In this document: positions 23,971 through 35,973 of the stretch, piece by piece
Position numbering within the stretch: position 1 is the stretch's first letter
Layout: every line of letters starts with the position of its first letter
NCBI GenBank assembly: GCA_026826555.1
Contig: JAKSZT010053928.1
Location: 40,968,806-41,032,805 of the forward strand
Length of the DNA stretch: 64,000 nucleotides
Source: Tolypeutes matacus
Lineage: Eukaryota > Chordata > Mammalia > Cingulata > Chlamyphoridae
Direction: 5' to 3'
The notes under the pieces: model-generated
Told to the model about the DNA's origin: nothing
Databases searched by the model: none
Seen by the model: only the letters and a program-made list of their open reading frames with translations
Program-made: the position numbers and the translations under genes

Positions 23971-24784
23971 TCATAGCTCATGTTGAAGCCATGATAATGG
24001 TGAGTTCAAAGGGCAGTCAATTAGCCTGAAATCTGAGAGAAGACAGCTGCGTCCAAAAAGCTGAACCGTGAGCATGAGTTCACCTGTGGCACATTGAGGG
24101 AGGAACTGGAGTGGCTGTAAAAGAGGTGATCAACTAACGTTTTTAGGAATTGCTAACAGCAAGTGTGGACTAGTGTGTAAGTTTGGGGCCCTGGGAGCCT
24201 CTGGTACAGGGACATTCATACCTGCTTGTAGGCTCTTCTCTGTGAACCTTCACGGGGACCTCAAGAGAAAGATTAGAAGACGAGGGACCTAGGAGAGTGT
24301 CATAGAGGGGTGCAGGCCTGGAGGAGCCCAGCTGCCACTGCTGCAGAGGGCCAATGCCTTGCAGAGACCTTTCTCTTCTGTGGAACAAAAGCCTGAGGCC
24401 ACGAAGCCAGCACTGTTGCCCCTGCAACACAGGTGAAGGTCCATTGCTGCTGTAGGTTGGGTAAGAGAAAACCCTCTTCCCTGGGTGAATTTCAGGAAAC
24501 TTAGGCGGGCCAAGGACTCTGAGCCAGCAGAGGAGGGAAGAATGGCTGAAGACTCGCCTAAGACCCAGGGTGAAGTTTGGCTGCCCAGGACAAGAGGGCA
24601 ATATCAGTAAGCCCCACCCCAAGAGACTGAGGCTGGACTGGGACAACTGATGAGCTCCCTGGCCCTGGTAGCAGGCAACAGCCGACCACGCTGTGAAGGG
24701 GCAAGAGCATGGAGAGAGACAACCTGTGAAGAATCCGAGAGTCGAGCATGGAGGCAAGGGAGAAAACGGCTGCGTCTACCCTTC
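23971..24784. other. Intergenic, relatively GC-rich segment
   Basis: This ~800-bp stretch is visibly richer in G and C than its surroundings, and a 195-codon frame stays open on the minus strand (24170-24757). That protein shows no recognisable domain. The frame overlaps two other long minus-strand frames, which is what stop-poor GC-rich DNA gives by chance. I make no gene call. Confidence 0.5.
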
Positions 24785-25080
24785 ACTTCGTGAGCTGTGT
24801 GGAGGATCACCTGAAGGGATGTTGGATCCCAGCAGAGAGACCAGGTAGTTGGCTATTGCAGTAACAAAGGCCAGAGGGGATGGCAGCTTGGATAGGGTGG
24901 CAGCAGTGGGGAGAGTGTGAAAGGCTCTGAATCTGATTACGATGTGGGGTATGAGAAAAATATAGGAGTCAAGGATGACTGAGATTTTTGGACTGGACAC
25001 TGCAAGGCAGAGTTGCAGTTTACTGAGTTTGGGAAGACTGAGGTGAGGAGCACTTTTGGGGGACATATCAAGAGTTCTAG
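24785..25080 (+). repeat. Old unclassified interspersed repeat
   Basis: Parallels 10010-10330: 'ggctattgcagtaac', 'ggatagggtggcagcagtgggg', 'agtcaaggatgactgagat', 'tgggaagactgaggtgagg', 'atcaagagttct'. Confidence 0.55.
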
Positions 25081-26294
25081 GTACTTACTATAGAAAAGTA
25101 TTCATAATCATTTGGAGGCTTCATAATTAACTACACATCAGAGTTCGCCTCCTTGCCCCTCAAAGTGAGGAGAGGCTTGCAAAAGAACTGCTGACAGCTG
25201 TGTGCTTCTTCCTCAGAGACTGAACTTTCCCTTGGTTCTTTTATAAGCTTTGCTTTCTTGATTTGCTAGGCTAGGATTTGTTGTCTTCATCCACAGTCTT
25301 GGTTGCCCACTGCATTGGGATAAGAAATGTGACATGAGACTTTGGCAGTGATATTTACCAGTTTGTTTCAAACCTTGTTAACTAGAATTGTGGATTTCAT
25401 GGCTCCTTAATCTTCTGATGCCATCCCCTCTCCTCAGTTTCACTTAGTCAGCAATGCGTGCTGAAAGTTCACATGCTAACATGTCTTCTCAAGTAGGACT
25501 TAGAAACCTCATTGGAAAAAATGGGAATATCGAGGTTTCTCTGAAACTGTTTAATTATTTGGGCCTCAAAAATTTTTAAGATGCATGAGAGGGTAATTGT
25601 ATTTCAAAATAAAACAGGTCTGCTGGTAGTATTTCTGATTCATTTAAAATAGAAGGGACAAACTGCCTTTTTCAAAGCCACCTTCCTGTGGTATTCTGAC
25701 TAAGCACAGGAAATGAAGTTGTGCTTGATTGGTAAGGGGAAAAAAGACTACGCTCAAAAAGGGGAAATTTTAAGTGGGGCTTATGGAAAATTATGTAAAG
25801 CCATGGTGCTGGCAATCCTGAAGTTCTGAGACTCTCAAAGTGAAGTTTGCTGACAACTTCCATCAAAAACACCTGAAATGCTCTCTATTCAACTCCTTGG
25901 ATCCCCTCCCAGATCTCCTGCTTCAGAGTTCAGGTGGTGGGACCAAGATTTGGTACTGTTCAAAAGCTCAGGTGACCACCTCAATTTTAGGTCTCTATAA
26001 TGTGCCTTGCAGCTTCTGGGTTCCTCATTTGTGTCTTTTGTACATATTCAGAACTCAAAAATGAAATGGTGAGTAAAATTGACAAATTTTGCTTCTTATT
26101 GATGAAGTACAATGTTGATAAGATTCTCCTTTTGATATGTGAATATTCTGCTTCAAGAGAAGAAAACATGCAAAGCTTCCACAGTGATGCATAGAATTAT
26201 TATGGAAAGGAGTGGCACTCTGTCTGCTTTACTTCTATATTGCTCTTTGTGATAATTACTTGGTGGGTTCCCCAAAATAGTAATATCTACTACA
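25081..26294. other. Intergenic, no recognisable feature
   Basis: No gene or clear repeat seen. Confidence 0.5.
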
Positions 26295-26515
26295 TGTTGA
26301 ATGTTTACTACATAGTAGGCCCTTTGCAAACATGATCTTGAATTTTCAGGTGGACCTCACAAGGAGGGTGTATTCACATTTTGCAGCTAGGAATCAGACT
26401 TGGAGAGATTAAGTAGTTTGCTTGAGTTCACACAGCAGATTAGTTGGGAACCTGGATTTGGATCCGTGACTGCTGATTACAGAGCCCACAGCCCTCACTC
26501 TTGTGCTTTGTTCTC
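26295..26515 (-). repeat. MIR element, nearly full length
   Basis: Reverse MIR on the plus strand: 'cattttgcagctaggaatcaga', 'gattaagtagtttgcttgagttcacacagcag' split over the core, 'gaacctggatttggatccgtg', and 'acagagcccacagccctcact'. Confidence 0.85.
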
Positions 26516-27004
26516 ATATAGCCCAACACTTTCAGGCCATCTAACAACTGCTTTGTATTAACCTAAACAATAAACTCCCATTTATTCAGCTAAATTGGGA
26601 ACCATGGTATTTATGTTATTATTTTGATTAATAAAGTCACCATAGTTCATATAGAATACCAACTTCCAAAGAACTAGAAATACAATTAGACCTACACAAA
26701 AATAATCCTGAATTGAGCTTAATCTTTATTTGACAAAGCCAGAGGTACTTGAGTATCTCCTCATACCTTAAGGTCATTGTTGTAAACCTCAATTATCATT
26801 ATATAGTATTGACCAAAGGAATTCTGTTCAATTCAGTGTTCTTGTTCTTTGGATAATTGATAATAGGCAGCTTAATATATGGAATTGCATATGACAAAAT
26901 TGAGGACTACACTGTTGTAGATTCAAAGAACATCCAAGTCTAGTATCAACTAGATTCATTCCATAAGCAAGGACAGCCTTATTCTTCCATAGAACATGTG
27001 CTAG
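26516..27004. other. Intergenic, no recognisable feature
   Basis: No gene or clear repeat seen. Confidence 0.5.
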
Positions 27005-27215
27005 CTTATGTCAGTGGTTTCAAAATCAGGCAGAATCACCCAGATGGGTTTAGGCTTTAAAAAGCTACAAAGTTCTTTAATACAAATTACTGGGATTCAC
27101 TGCAAAGGATTTTGATTTGGTAAGTCTTGGGTGGAGCCAGAGGATTGCTATGTTTATAGAGCTTCCAGGTGATGTCATGGGAGCCAGGTGTGGGAGCATC
27201 TGGCTCATGAAGGAA
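27005..27215. mobile_element. MER5-like non-autonomous hAT element
   Basis: Begins tcagtggtttcaaaatcagg with 'cagaatcacccagatgg'. The inside shows 'gtcttgggtggagccagagg' and it closes with 'agcttccaggtgatgtcatgg', the usual MER5-type plan of a near-palindromic small DNA transposon. Confidence 0.55.
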
Positions 27216-28824
27216 TTCGAATTATAATGCCGGGAATGTTGATACACTCAAAATACCTTTTATTTGTAATTGCTAGAGCTCTAAATATTTTCTTTGGGAG
27301 AGCTACTCCTTTGGATTACTCTCTTTGAAAACTACTTTTACAAGAGTTTTGTGAACACACAAAGTATTCATGGCTTCCTTTGCTTCCTTTGCTGGCAGGC
27401 ATGTATATATGCCTGTATACATGAGGATGTATAAGGGAGCGTGCAAGAGAATAAGGAGGTAGAAGACAGTAGGAGCAAGGAAGGTTCAGAAAATCAAAGT
27501 GAGGAGTATCAGAAAATAAACTGGTCCATGTGTATAAGGTTAGTATCATCTCCAGGTCAGTATCTGATGTTTCCAAGTTAATCCACACATTCGTAGGAGC
27601 CTTTGGAAGTAACTTCTTTATTAATGTTCCTAGAAAGAAGAGGGAACATTCCTTCCTGCTATTATTTAACTCTTTCCAGTGACTTGGAATTATAGGGCTT
27701 TGGCATCCTATTTTGTAGCAGCAATAGCTCCTACTGAAAACTTTTCAACTTCTAGGAGAATAAGATTAGAGTCTTCCACAAAATTAGAATTAAAAGACTC
27801 GACTCTTAGAAGAACGGTCATTAATTAATGAGCAAACCACAAGGTGTGAAGAAAGCAGCACTTATTAAAGAAATATTCCTTGAGTGCTTGATATATAAAA
27901 GAGGAATTCATGTTTACTAGAGGGCATCCCCCTGGTGTAATCTCCATATCATTCTAAACCAATAGTATTTTCTTTACGTGTTGATACTGGACTATAATAC
28001 TTTCCCCATGAATCTGATAGGTGTCCTGTCCCATATATTCTTTCTGAATTCTTAATCAATGGCTCTACTATTCTTATTTTTTTTCAAATATCCAAAAAAT
28101 AAAAATGTATACATATAAAATAATCATCAAACAAACCATTTTCCCCATTCTGATAAATAGAGGAACTTTATTCTAATGGAAATTCACTTAGTTTTTCACC
28201 AGAAGGATGGAGGGATGTTGTTTTCCGATTGTCAGTATGACTTAGAAGAAGTGCTGTCTGCTCACCAAATGTAACAACAGGGAGAGCCAGCAGAATCAAG
28301 GCCTACCAATGACTCCAAAGTCATCTGGATTAAAAAAGAATCTGACTTAGAAAGATACACTGGGAGCACCAGCAGGAATATTCTGTTTCAGGGCTGGGTT
28401 TTTCCAATTTTGTGGTAAAGAATGCTGCTGTTGCCCTTTTCCTCAGAATTAGATGCTCAAATAGTATCTGGGCACAGGTCCCTAGAATGGAGACTATACT
28501 TCCCAGCCTCAATTAGAGTCATGTTACTAAATTCTGGCCAATGGGATGTAAGCATAAATTGTTTGTGAAGCTTCTGGAAAGAGTCCTTAAAAGGAAAGAG
28601 TTTAACCGTTTCCTCCCTGCCCCCTTTCTGCTGGCTGAATAAAGATAATGGTTGGAATTGGAAGAGCCATCTTGGAGTATGATGTAGAAGTTGTATGTAG
28701 AAGATAGAACAACAAGTTAAAGGAAACCTTGACCTTGGTGGTTGTGTAGTCACAATATCAGCCTTAGCCTGCTTACCTGGAATTAAACATGGGAAAGAAT
28801 ATACACTTATCTAGTTGAGGAGAA
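27216..28824. other. Intergenic, no recognisable feature
   Basis: No gene or clear repeat seen. Confidence 0.5.
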
Positions 28825-29055
28825 CTTCAGCATGGTGGTAAAGAGTATGAATCCAGACTGGGTTTCATTGAGTATTGTCTCCGTTTCTTACTACCTGTGT
28901 GACCTTGAGCAAATTAAGATTGTGCCTCCATTTCCTCCTTTAAAAACAGCTAATCATATTGCCTTACTCATGAAGTTGCTATGAGGATTAAATGGGATAA
29001 TGTATACAAAATGCTTAGAATGGTGCCTGGCACATAGTAAGCACTATTTAATAAA
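28825..29055 (+). repeat. MIR element, nearly full length
   Basis: Very clear MIR: 'gcatggtggtaaagagtatgaa', 'tactacctgtgtgaccttgagc', 'ctatgaggattaaatgggata', 'aatggtgcctggcacatagt' and 'aagcac'. Confidence 0.9.
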
Positions 29056-31424
29056 ATCTATTATTATTTGAGCTGTGGTTTTTCATATATTTGAAATCAC
29101 AGAAGAAACTAATCCAAATTACTGCAAATATTCCTGCATGTATAACAGCCTGGTACAAAGTGGGTGCTTAATTAATATTTTGAAAGAATGCATGAACTAT
29201 CTCTGTGTTTACCTTGAAGTTCATATGGTATAGCATGCAGAGTGACTTTAAAGAACATTGTAGTATTCATTTACCCCTGAAATTATAGACAAATTAATTA
29301 GAAACTTAAGAGGAAAATTAGCTTTACATTTTGGCAGTCATCTAGATAACAAAAGGGTCCTTTTGGCATAGGTTCCAGAGCGCCAGGAATCAATGGCCGT
29401 GAACTTCTCATTAGTTTTAACAACTTCTCCCATGGTCACTGGTTTTAGTTCTCAACTCTGTGTCTATATCACAGGATCAGGCTATATGCCCATTGCTGAT
29501 TATTTTGCCACTGTTAAGTATAACAGGCTATCTCTGTGCCATTAGCCAGTGCATATACTCAGAAAAGGCCAATCCATTTAACATTAGTTAAACAAAAAAC
29601 CATAAATAAGGAGAAAACCCCCTGCCAAGAAAATACCATTATGTACCAAATTAAAACAAGTACCTATTGAGTCATTCAATAATTGAGGGAAAAGGGTACT
29701 TAGGCATTCTATAGCCTTCCAAGCACCCAAAATTTGGGTCAACCAAACTTTGTGTTCTGTTTTGTATGCTATGCATACATGGAGACTCTATGTGTGTGAC
29801 ATGGTTTTGAGCTGGTATTGTCTGGGGCATATCATTTACATTCTATTACTTCCCCAAATGAAGAACATGCCAAAGTTCAGGGGAAAAAATCTGCAATATT
29901 TATAGAACTCTATTAAAACGTGGCCATTAGTTCCAACTTGCTGCTTTTTAACCAGGCTATACATTTTTCTTTAAAATTAATATAAATTTAATTCATATGC
30001 ATCTAGAATTTGACTGGTTTGTAAATAAGATGCAAGACTTAATAGTAAAGGTATAAAATTGATAAAGAAATGTTATATCTGACACAACAATAGTATACCT
30101 GGTATCTTCTTTTCCTTATATACAGTTAAAAAAAATTTCATTACTCATTGGCCCAATTTTACATTTAAATATGAATTCATTTAATTTTACTTTGCAATCA
30201 GGTAAATTAGTGTGAAGGAATCCAAACAATATGCTATAATTGCGTTTATAAATTATTCTCTCTGTCCTTCATGAGCATTCTTTCTTTTTTAGATATTGAA
30301 ATGTAGTGTCTAAATATAAAGTGCAGTAACATCTGGTTCTAATTGCTGGTTTGAATAATATAGACAGACCTTCAACATTTCATGCTTTTGAAAGGATGCG
30401 TTTAGAAGGAGGTTCTGAGTCAAAGGTTGTAAAAATTTTGTACCACTAAAAATAGTTGAAATCTCAGATGCATTTTTAGATGGCAATTACCACTTTCTGA
30501 GCAAATAATTCCTCTCAATATAAAGTGTATGTGTGCTAGAACTGGTTCATCAAAAGTATAATTTACCTGTTTTTTTTTAATATTCCATATACCATAATTC
30601 TTATAACCACAGTACTTTTATTTTTCAAAGACTGCAAGTCTTATTCAAATCCTGAAGTAAATATTCAATTCAACAATCAGCAAACCCACATGTTTTGCAG
30701 AGTTTTATGTTTTGGTTTATCTTTTAGATGTTTTTCATCATAAGCTGGAGTGGAGGAGTTCATTTTGATCAGGGTGACAGGGGCAGATAGGTTGTTTTAG
30801 TGGTAGATGTGTGTGTGTGTATTTTAGGTGTTGTATGTTAGTCACAGATCACTGTCTCTCACCACAAAGTCCTTATGAGTCCATGTAAACCTTTCTCCCT
30901 GCTTCCAACCATAACTATCCTTCCCTCAATACTTGTCCCACCGAAAACTCTTTTATGAATTCTGATTTTGTTGCTTTATTGCTGCAGCATCCTTGAGAAA
31001 GAAACGCAAATGACAACAGACTTTCACCTGATACGTGTTCAATAATTAACTCTTGTTGTACTGCCTAATTCCTGCATAAATCAATGAAATAGTCTGATGA
31101 CTTAGGACATTATACAATTATTCTATTAAGAATAAAATCTAATTTATATCTTACTTCAAGATCTCCTTATAAAGGCAAATGTTGCTCCATTTCTTGAAGG
31201 CCAGTGTCCTTCTGCTCCATTTTTCTCTATAATTTCTTGGGCCCCTGAGACCATCTGGCCAAGAGAAGTTTAAGAAGTTCAAAATGAACGCTTCTGAAAT
31301 AATAGTGCAATTCATCTTGAGAGAGTCCTGGTTTTTAATTACTGGTAGAACCTAAGGTACAGTGACCATGTGAAATGTGCGCACATCTCAGTCCATGGCA
31401 GAGCACAACGGGCCTGTCAGTTCA
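29056..31424. other. Intergenic; short L2-type tail near 29145
   Basis: No gene seen. 29145-29195 (cctggtacaaagtgggtgct) is a probable L2/MIR 3' tail. A short (TG)n lies at 30809-30820. Confidence 0.5.
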
Positions 31425-31478
31425 GGGGGTGGAGAACTCTGGAGCCAGACTCCCTGAGTTCACAGGCAGATTTTACTA
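31425..31478 (+). repeat. MIR, left half (split by insertions)
   Basis: 'ggtggagaactctggagcca' followed by 'gactccctgagttcacagg' is the 5' third of MIR. It stops at the A-tail side of an antisense L1. The matching continuation of MIR is at 43163-43325, so one MIR seems to have been split. Confidence 0.7.
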
Positions 31479-31691
31479 TATTATTATTATTATTATTATT
31501 GAAATTATTTTTTAATTTAAAAAGTTTTAGGTTTATAGGAAAGCCATGTAAAAATACAATGTTTCCATATACCCTCTATTGCTGACACTTTGTATTAGTG
31601 TGGTACATTTGTTACAACTGATGAAAGAATATTAAAATAGTGCTATTAACTATAGTCCATAGTTTGCATTAGGTGTAATTTTCCCTGTATG

Positions 31692-32409
31692 CCACCTGTG
31701 ACAGTTTGAATTTATGTTTCGAACTAATCCATTCCTGTGGGTGAGGCCCTTTGATTGCATTAAACTTAGTTAAGGTGCCTTTGATTAGATCAGTTGATTA
31801 GATCTCTTTAGGGTTTTTGATTGGACTACATCAATGAGACATGACACAGGTTGGGTCTCTGCCCTTTTGCTGGGTCTTATATAAACAGAGACACAGAAAC
31901 AGGACACAGAAAAGGGAACTCTGCCATTTTGACCCAGCCATGTGAAAGAAAGGACTCAAGGATCACTAGTAGCTGAAGCTAAGGCACGCAGCCCCCATGA
32001 GGCTGGGCCCATGGAGTAGCTCAAGGCTGAAGAGATGAATCATATACCTAATTGCCCACAGCTGGGCTTCAGGAGAAAGGTTTTAGTATATGACTAAAGG
32101 AGTGGCTGAGGCTGAGAGAGGCCTGGAAGGAGAGAAGCCATATACCTCATCACCACAGCTGAACTCAAGGAGAAAGTAGAGAGAGAACTGGTAGACCCGC
32201 CATCTTGCCTCACCACATGGCCGGACACCAGGATCACTAGTAGTGATCATTAGTGACTTTGGTGAGAAAGCATCTCTGATGTTACCTTGATTTGGACGTT
32301 TCACAGCCTTGGAACTATAAGCTTTTAACTCTAATAAATTTCCCATTACAAAAGCAAACCTATTTCTGGTATTTTGCATCGGCTGCCTTTGGCAAACTAA
32401 GAAACTACC
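31692..32409 (+). mobile_element. Solo LTR, MaLR-like, inside antisense L1
   Basis: LTR 31697-32404 (708 bp) starts TGTGACAGTTTGAA and ends in ggcaaactaagaaa. The flanks ccacc (31692-31696) and ctacc (32405-32409) form a 5-bp duplication with one change. L1 3' UTR sequence stops and resumes exactly at these points. Near its 3' end it shows gatttggacgtttcacagcc and taataaatttcccatta, the R/poly(A) layout of ERVL-MaLR type LTRs. There is no internal coding region, so it is a solo LTR of an endogenous retroviral element. Confidence 0.85.
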
Positions 32410-33956
32410 TTATCATTAACACCTTGTATTAGTGTCATATATTTGCTATATAATTCATAAAAGAATAATCCTAAACTTGTACTATTAACCCCAGTTCATC
32501 ATCTACAACAGGGTTCTCAGTGTTTTACAGTCCCATGTTTTATTTTCTTTCATTCTAGTAACATACACTACCCAAAATTTCCCCTTTCAACCACATCACG
32601 TACAAAATTTGCACTGTTAATTCCACTCACAATAATGTGTTGCCATCAACATCATCCATTTCCAAACCTTTACAATCAATCTAAATAGAAATTCTGTACA
32701 AATTAAGCATCAGCTCCCCATTCTCTACCCCAATCTATCTCTTGGTAACCTATATTCTAGATTCTCATCTATGAGTTTGCTTATTATAATTAGTTCATAT
32801 CAGTGAGATCATACAATATTTGTCCTTTTATGCTTGGCTTATTTCACTCAGCATAATGTCTTCAGGGTTCATCTATGTTGTTCCATGCATCAGGACTTTA
32901 TTCCTTTTTACAGCTGAATAGTATTCCATTGTATGTCTATACCACATTTTGTTTATCCATTCATAGGTTGATGGGCACTTGGGTTGCTTCTATATTTTGG
33001 CAATTGTGAATAATGCCACTATGAATATCTGTGTGCTATCTGTTCGAGTCCCTGCTTTCAATTCTTCTGGGTATATGCCAAATAATTCTATATTTAGCTT
33101 TCTGAGGAACTGTCAAACTATCTTCCACAGCAGTTGCACCATTTTACATTCCCACCAGCAATGAATGAGTGTTTCTATTTCTCTACATTCTCTCTAAAAC
33201 TTGTCATTTTCTGATTTCTTTTTTAAATAGTACCAATTCTAATGGATGTGAAATGATATCTCATTATGGTTTTGATTTACATTTCCCCAATAGCTAATGA
33301 TGTTGAACATGTTTTCATGCGTTATTTTATCCATTTGCCTATATACCTTTTGGAGAAATGTCTATTTCAATCTTTTGCCTATTTTTAAATTGGGTTGTTT
33401 GTCCTTTTTTGTTGAGTTGCAAGACGTCTTTATATATTCTGGATATTAAACCCTTATTGCATATGTGGTTTCCAAATATTTTCTCCCATTGGGTAGATTG
33501 TCTTTCCACTTATATGACAAAGTCCTTTGTACAACATTTTAAATTTTGAGGATGTCCCATTTATCTATTTTTTTCTTTCATTTTTTAATACTCTGGGTGA
33601 AGAGTCTAAGAAACCATTGCCAAACACAAGATCCTAAATATGCTTCCCTACATTTTCCTCTAGGAATTTTATAGTCCCGGTTCTTCTATTTAAGTCTTTG
33701 ATCCATTTTCAGTTAATATTTTTATATGGTATGAGATAGGGGTCCTCTTTCAGTCTTTCATATGGTTATCCTGTTTTCCCAGCACCATTTGTTGAAGAGA
33801 GTGTTCTGTCCCAGTTGAGTAGACTTGGCAGTCTTGTCAAAAATCAATTGACCATAGATGTGAGGGTCTATTTCTGCACTCTCAATTCAATTCCACTGAT
33901 CAATTTGTCTATCTTTATGCCAGTATAATGCTGTTTTGACCACTGTAGCTTTGTAT

Positions 33957-34170
33957 TATGCTTATTTTTTATGTTTTATATATTTGTTTTTTTAAGAAGC
34001 TTTAAATTACACAAATAATACATTAAAAATATAGGGGGATTCCCCTCCCACACTTCCCTCATTAACTAATCTTTCATTAATGTGGTACATTTGTTACAAT
34101 TGTTGAACACATATTGAGACATTGTTATGAACCATGATCTATAGTTTACATTATAGTTGGAATATGCTTT
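33957..34170 (-). mobile_element. Short L1-tail retroposon inside antisense L1
   Basis: L1 ORF2 sequence breaks at ttgtattatgctt and resumes at aatatgctttaatgtcagg. The insert 33965-34162 (about 198 bp) is flanked by near-identical tatgctta/tatgcttt. On the minus strand it ends in an A-rich tail and matches the last ~190 bases of the L1-tail element at 50440-50656 (words like 'aacaaatgtaccac', 'gggaatccccctatattttt', 'tgtaatttaaagc'). It is a very short, 5'-truncated copy. Confidence 0.75.
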
Positions 34171-35261
34171 AATGTCAGGAAGAGTGAGTCTTCTAGCTTT
34201 CTTCTTTTTCAACATATTTTTGGCTATTTGGAGTCCCTTACTCTTCCAAATAAATTTGATAATTGGCTTTTCCATTTCTGCAAAGAAGGGTGTTGGAATT
34301 TTTATTGGGATTGCATTGAATCGGTAGAACTGACATTTTAACCATATTTAGTCTTCCAATTTATGAGCAGGAATGTCCTTCCATTTATAGCTCTTCTTTG
34401 ATTTCTTTTAGCAATGTTTTGTAGTTTTCTGCATACAAGTCCTTTACATCCTTGGTTAAATTTAATACTATACAATAGATTCTTTTACTTACTATATTAA
34501 CTGGAATTTTTTTTCTTGAGTTCCTCCTCAGATTGCTCATAATTACTGTATAGAAACACTATTGATTTTTGCATGTTGATCTTGTACCCTGCCATTTTGT
34601 TGAATTTGTTCATTGTCTCTATTAACCTTGCAGATTTTTCAGAACTTTCTATATAATATATTATGTCATCTGCAAATAATGAAAGTTTTACTTCTTCCTT
34701 TCAAATTGGATACCTTTTGTTTCTTTTTCTTGCCTAATTTGCTTTAGCGAACTTCCAGTGCAATGTTGAATAACAGTGGTGACACTGGCCATTCTTGTCT
34801 TGTTCCACATCTCAGAAAGCTTTCAGTCTTTCACCATTGTGTATGATGTTAGCTGTGGGTTTTTCATATAAGCTCTTTATCATGTTGAGTAAGTTTCCTT
34901 CTATTCCTATTTTTCTAAGTGTTTTTATCAAGAAAGGATGCTGAATTTTGTCATTTGTCTTTTATGGGCCAATTGAACTGATTATGTGCTATTTTCCCTT
35001 TGTTTCATTGATGTGATGTATTACATTAATTGATTTTCTTATATTGAACTGTTTGTTCTGGTGTATAATTCTACTGATGTACTGTTGGGTTTGATTTTCA
35101 AGTATTTTGTTGAGGATTTTTGCATCCATATTCATAAGAGAAATTGGTCTCTAATTTTACTTTCTTGTAGTGTCTTTATCTGGCTTTGGTTTAGGATGAT
35201 GTTGGCTTCATAGAATGACTTAGGTAGTGTTCCTTCCTGTTCAAGGTTTTGGAAGAGTTTG

Positions 35262-35847
35262 AGCAGTGTGGTAATTTGAGACTGTAAGTACCTCTGAAAA
35301 TATTATGTCCTTAGAATGAATCCATTTCTGTGAGTGTTAACATCTTGTAGGTGGGACAGTTTGATTAAATTAATTCAGTTAAGGGTGTTTGATTAGCTCT
35401 TCAGTAAGGAGTGACCCAGAGTGGGTCTTAATTCTCTTACTGGAGTCCTTTAAAAATGGGATGAATACGGAGAGAGAAGTAGAGAGAAAAGACCCAAGAG
35501 CTCTGAGAGAACCCAGAGAAGCTAAGAAAGCCACAGAGGATGAAGCTTAAATCAGCAGAAACCAGCAGAGAGAAAATCACAGAACAAGCAGCCAGAAGTT
35601 GAAAGTGATGGATCTTGGAGGAGAAGGCAGGGACCAGCAGGTGCCACCATTGTGCCTTGCTATGTAACAGGAGTCCAGGATTGCCAGCAGTCATGTCTTT
35701 GGGGAAAGAGCTTCACCTGATGCCTTGATTTGGACATTTTTCTGAGCCTGAGAATTATAAGCTTATAAGTTAATAAGTCCCCATTGTAAAAGTCAACCTA
35801 TTTCTGGTATATTGCTTTGGCAGCCTTTAGCAAACTTAAACAAGCAG
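35262..35847 (+). mobile_element. Solo LTR, MaLR-like, inside antisense L1 ORF2
   Basis: LTR 35267-35842 (576 bp) begins TG and ends CA, with a perfect 5-bp target duplication agcag (35262-35266, 35843-35847). Outside it, the L1 ORF2 sequence is continuous. Internal words shared with the LTRs at 31697 and 36814 include gtgggtcttaatt, ggagtccttta, gccttgatttggacattt and cctatttctggtat. TG...CA ends plus 5-bp duplication are as expected for ERVL/MaLR LTRs. Confidence 0.9.
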
Positions 35848-35928
35848 GTTTGTTATTAATTCTTCTTGGAATGATGGGTAGAATTCACCTTTAAAGCCAT
35901 CTGGTTCTGGGCTTTTCTTTGTTGGGAG

Positions 35929-35930
<2 letters not shown>

Positions 35931-35972
<42 letters not shown>
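35931..35972. repeat. (TTA)14 microsatellite in L1 ORF2
   Basis: A perfect trinucleotide run that reads as isoleucine codons in the antisense ORF2 frame. Confidence 0.9.

Positions 35973-35973
<1 letters not shown>

Noticed and set aside
24170..24757. 195-codon minus-strand frame as a protein gene
   Set aside because: No domain, three competing long frames on the same strand, no splice or promoter context that I can support.
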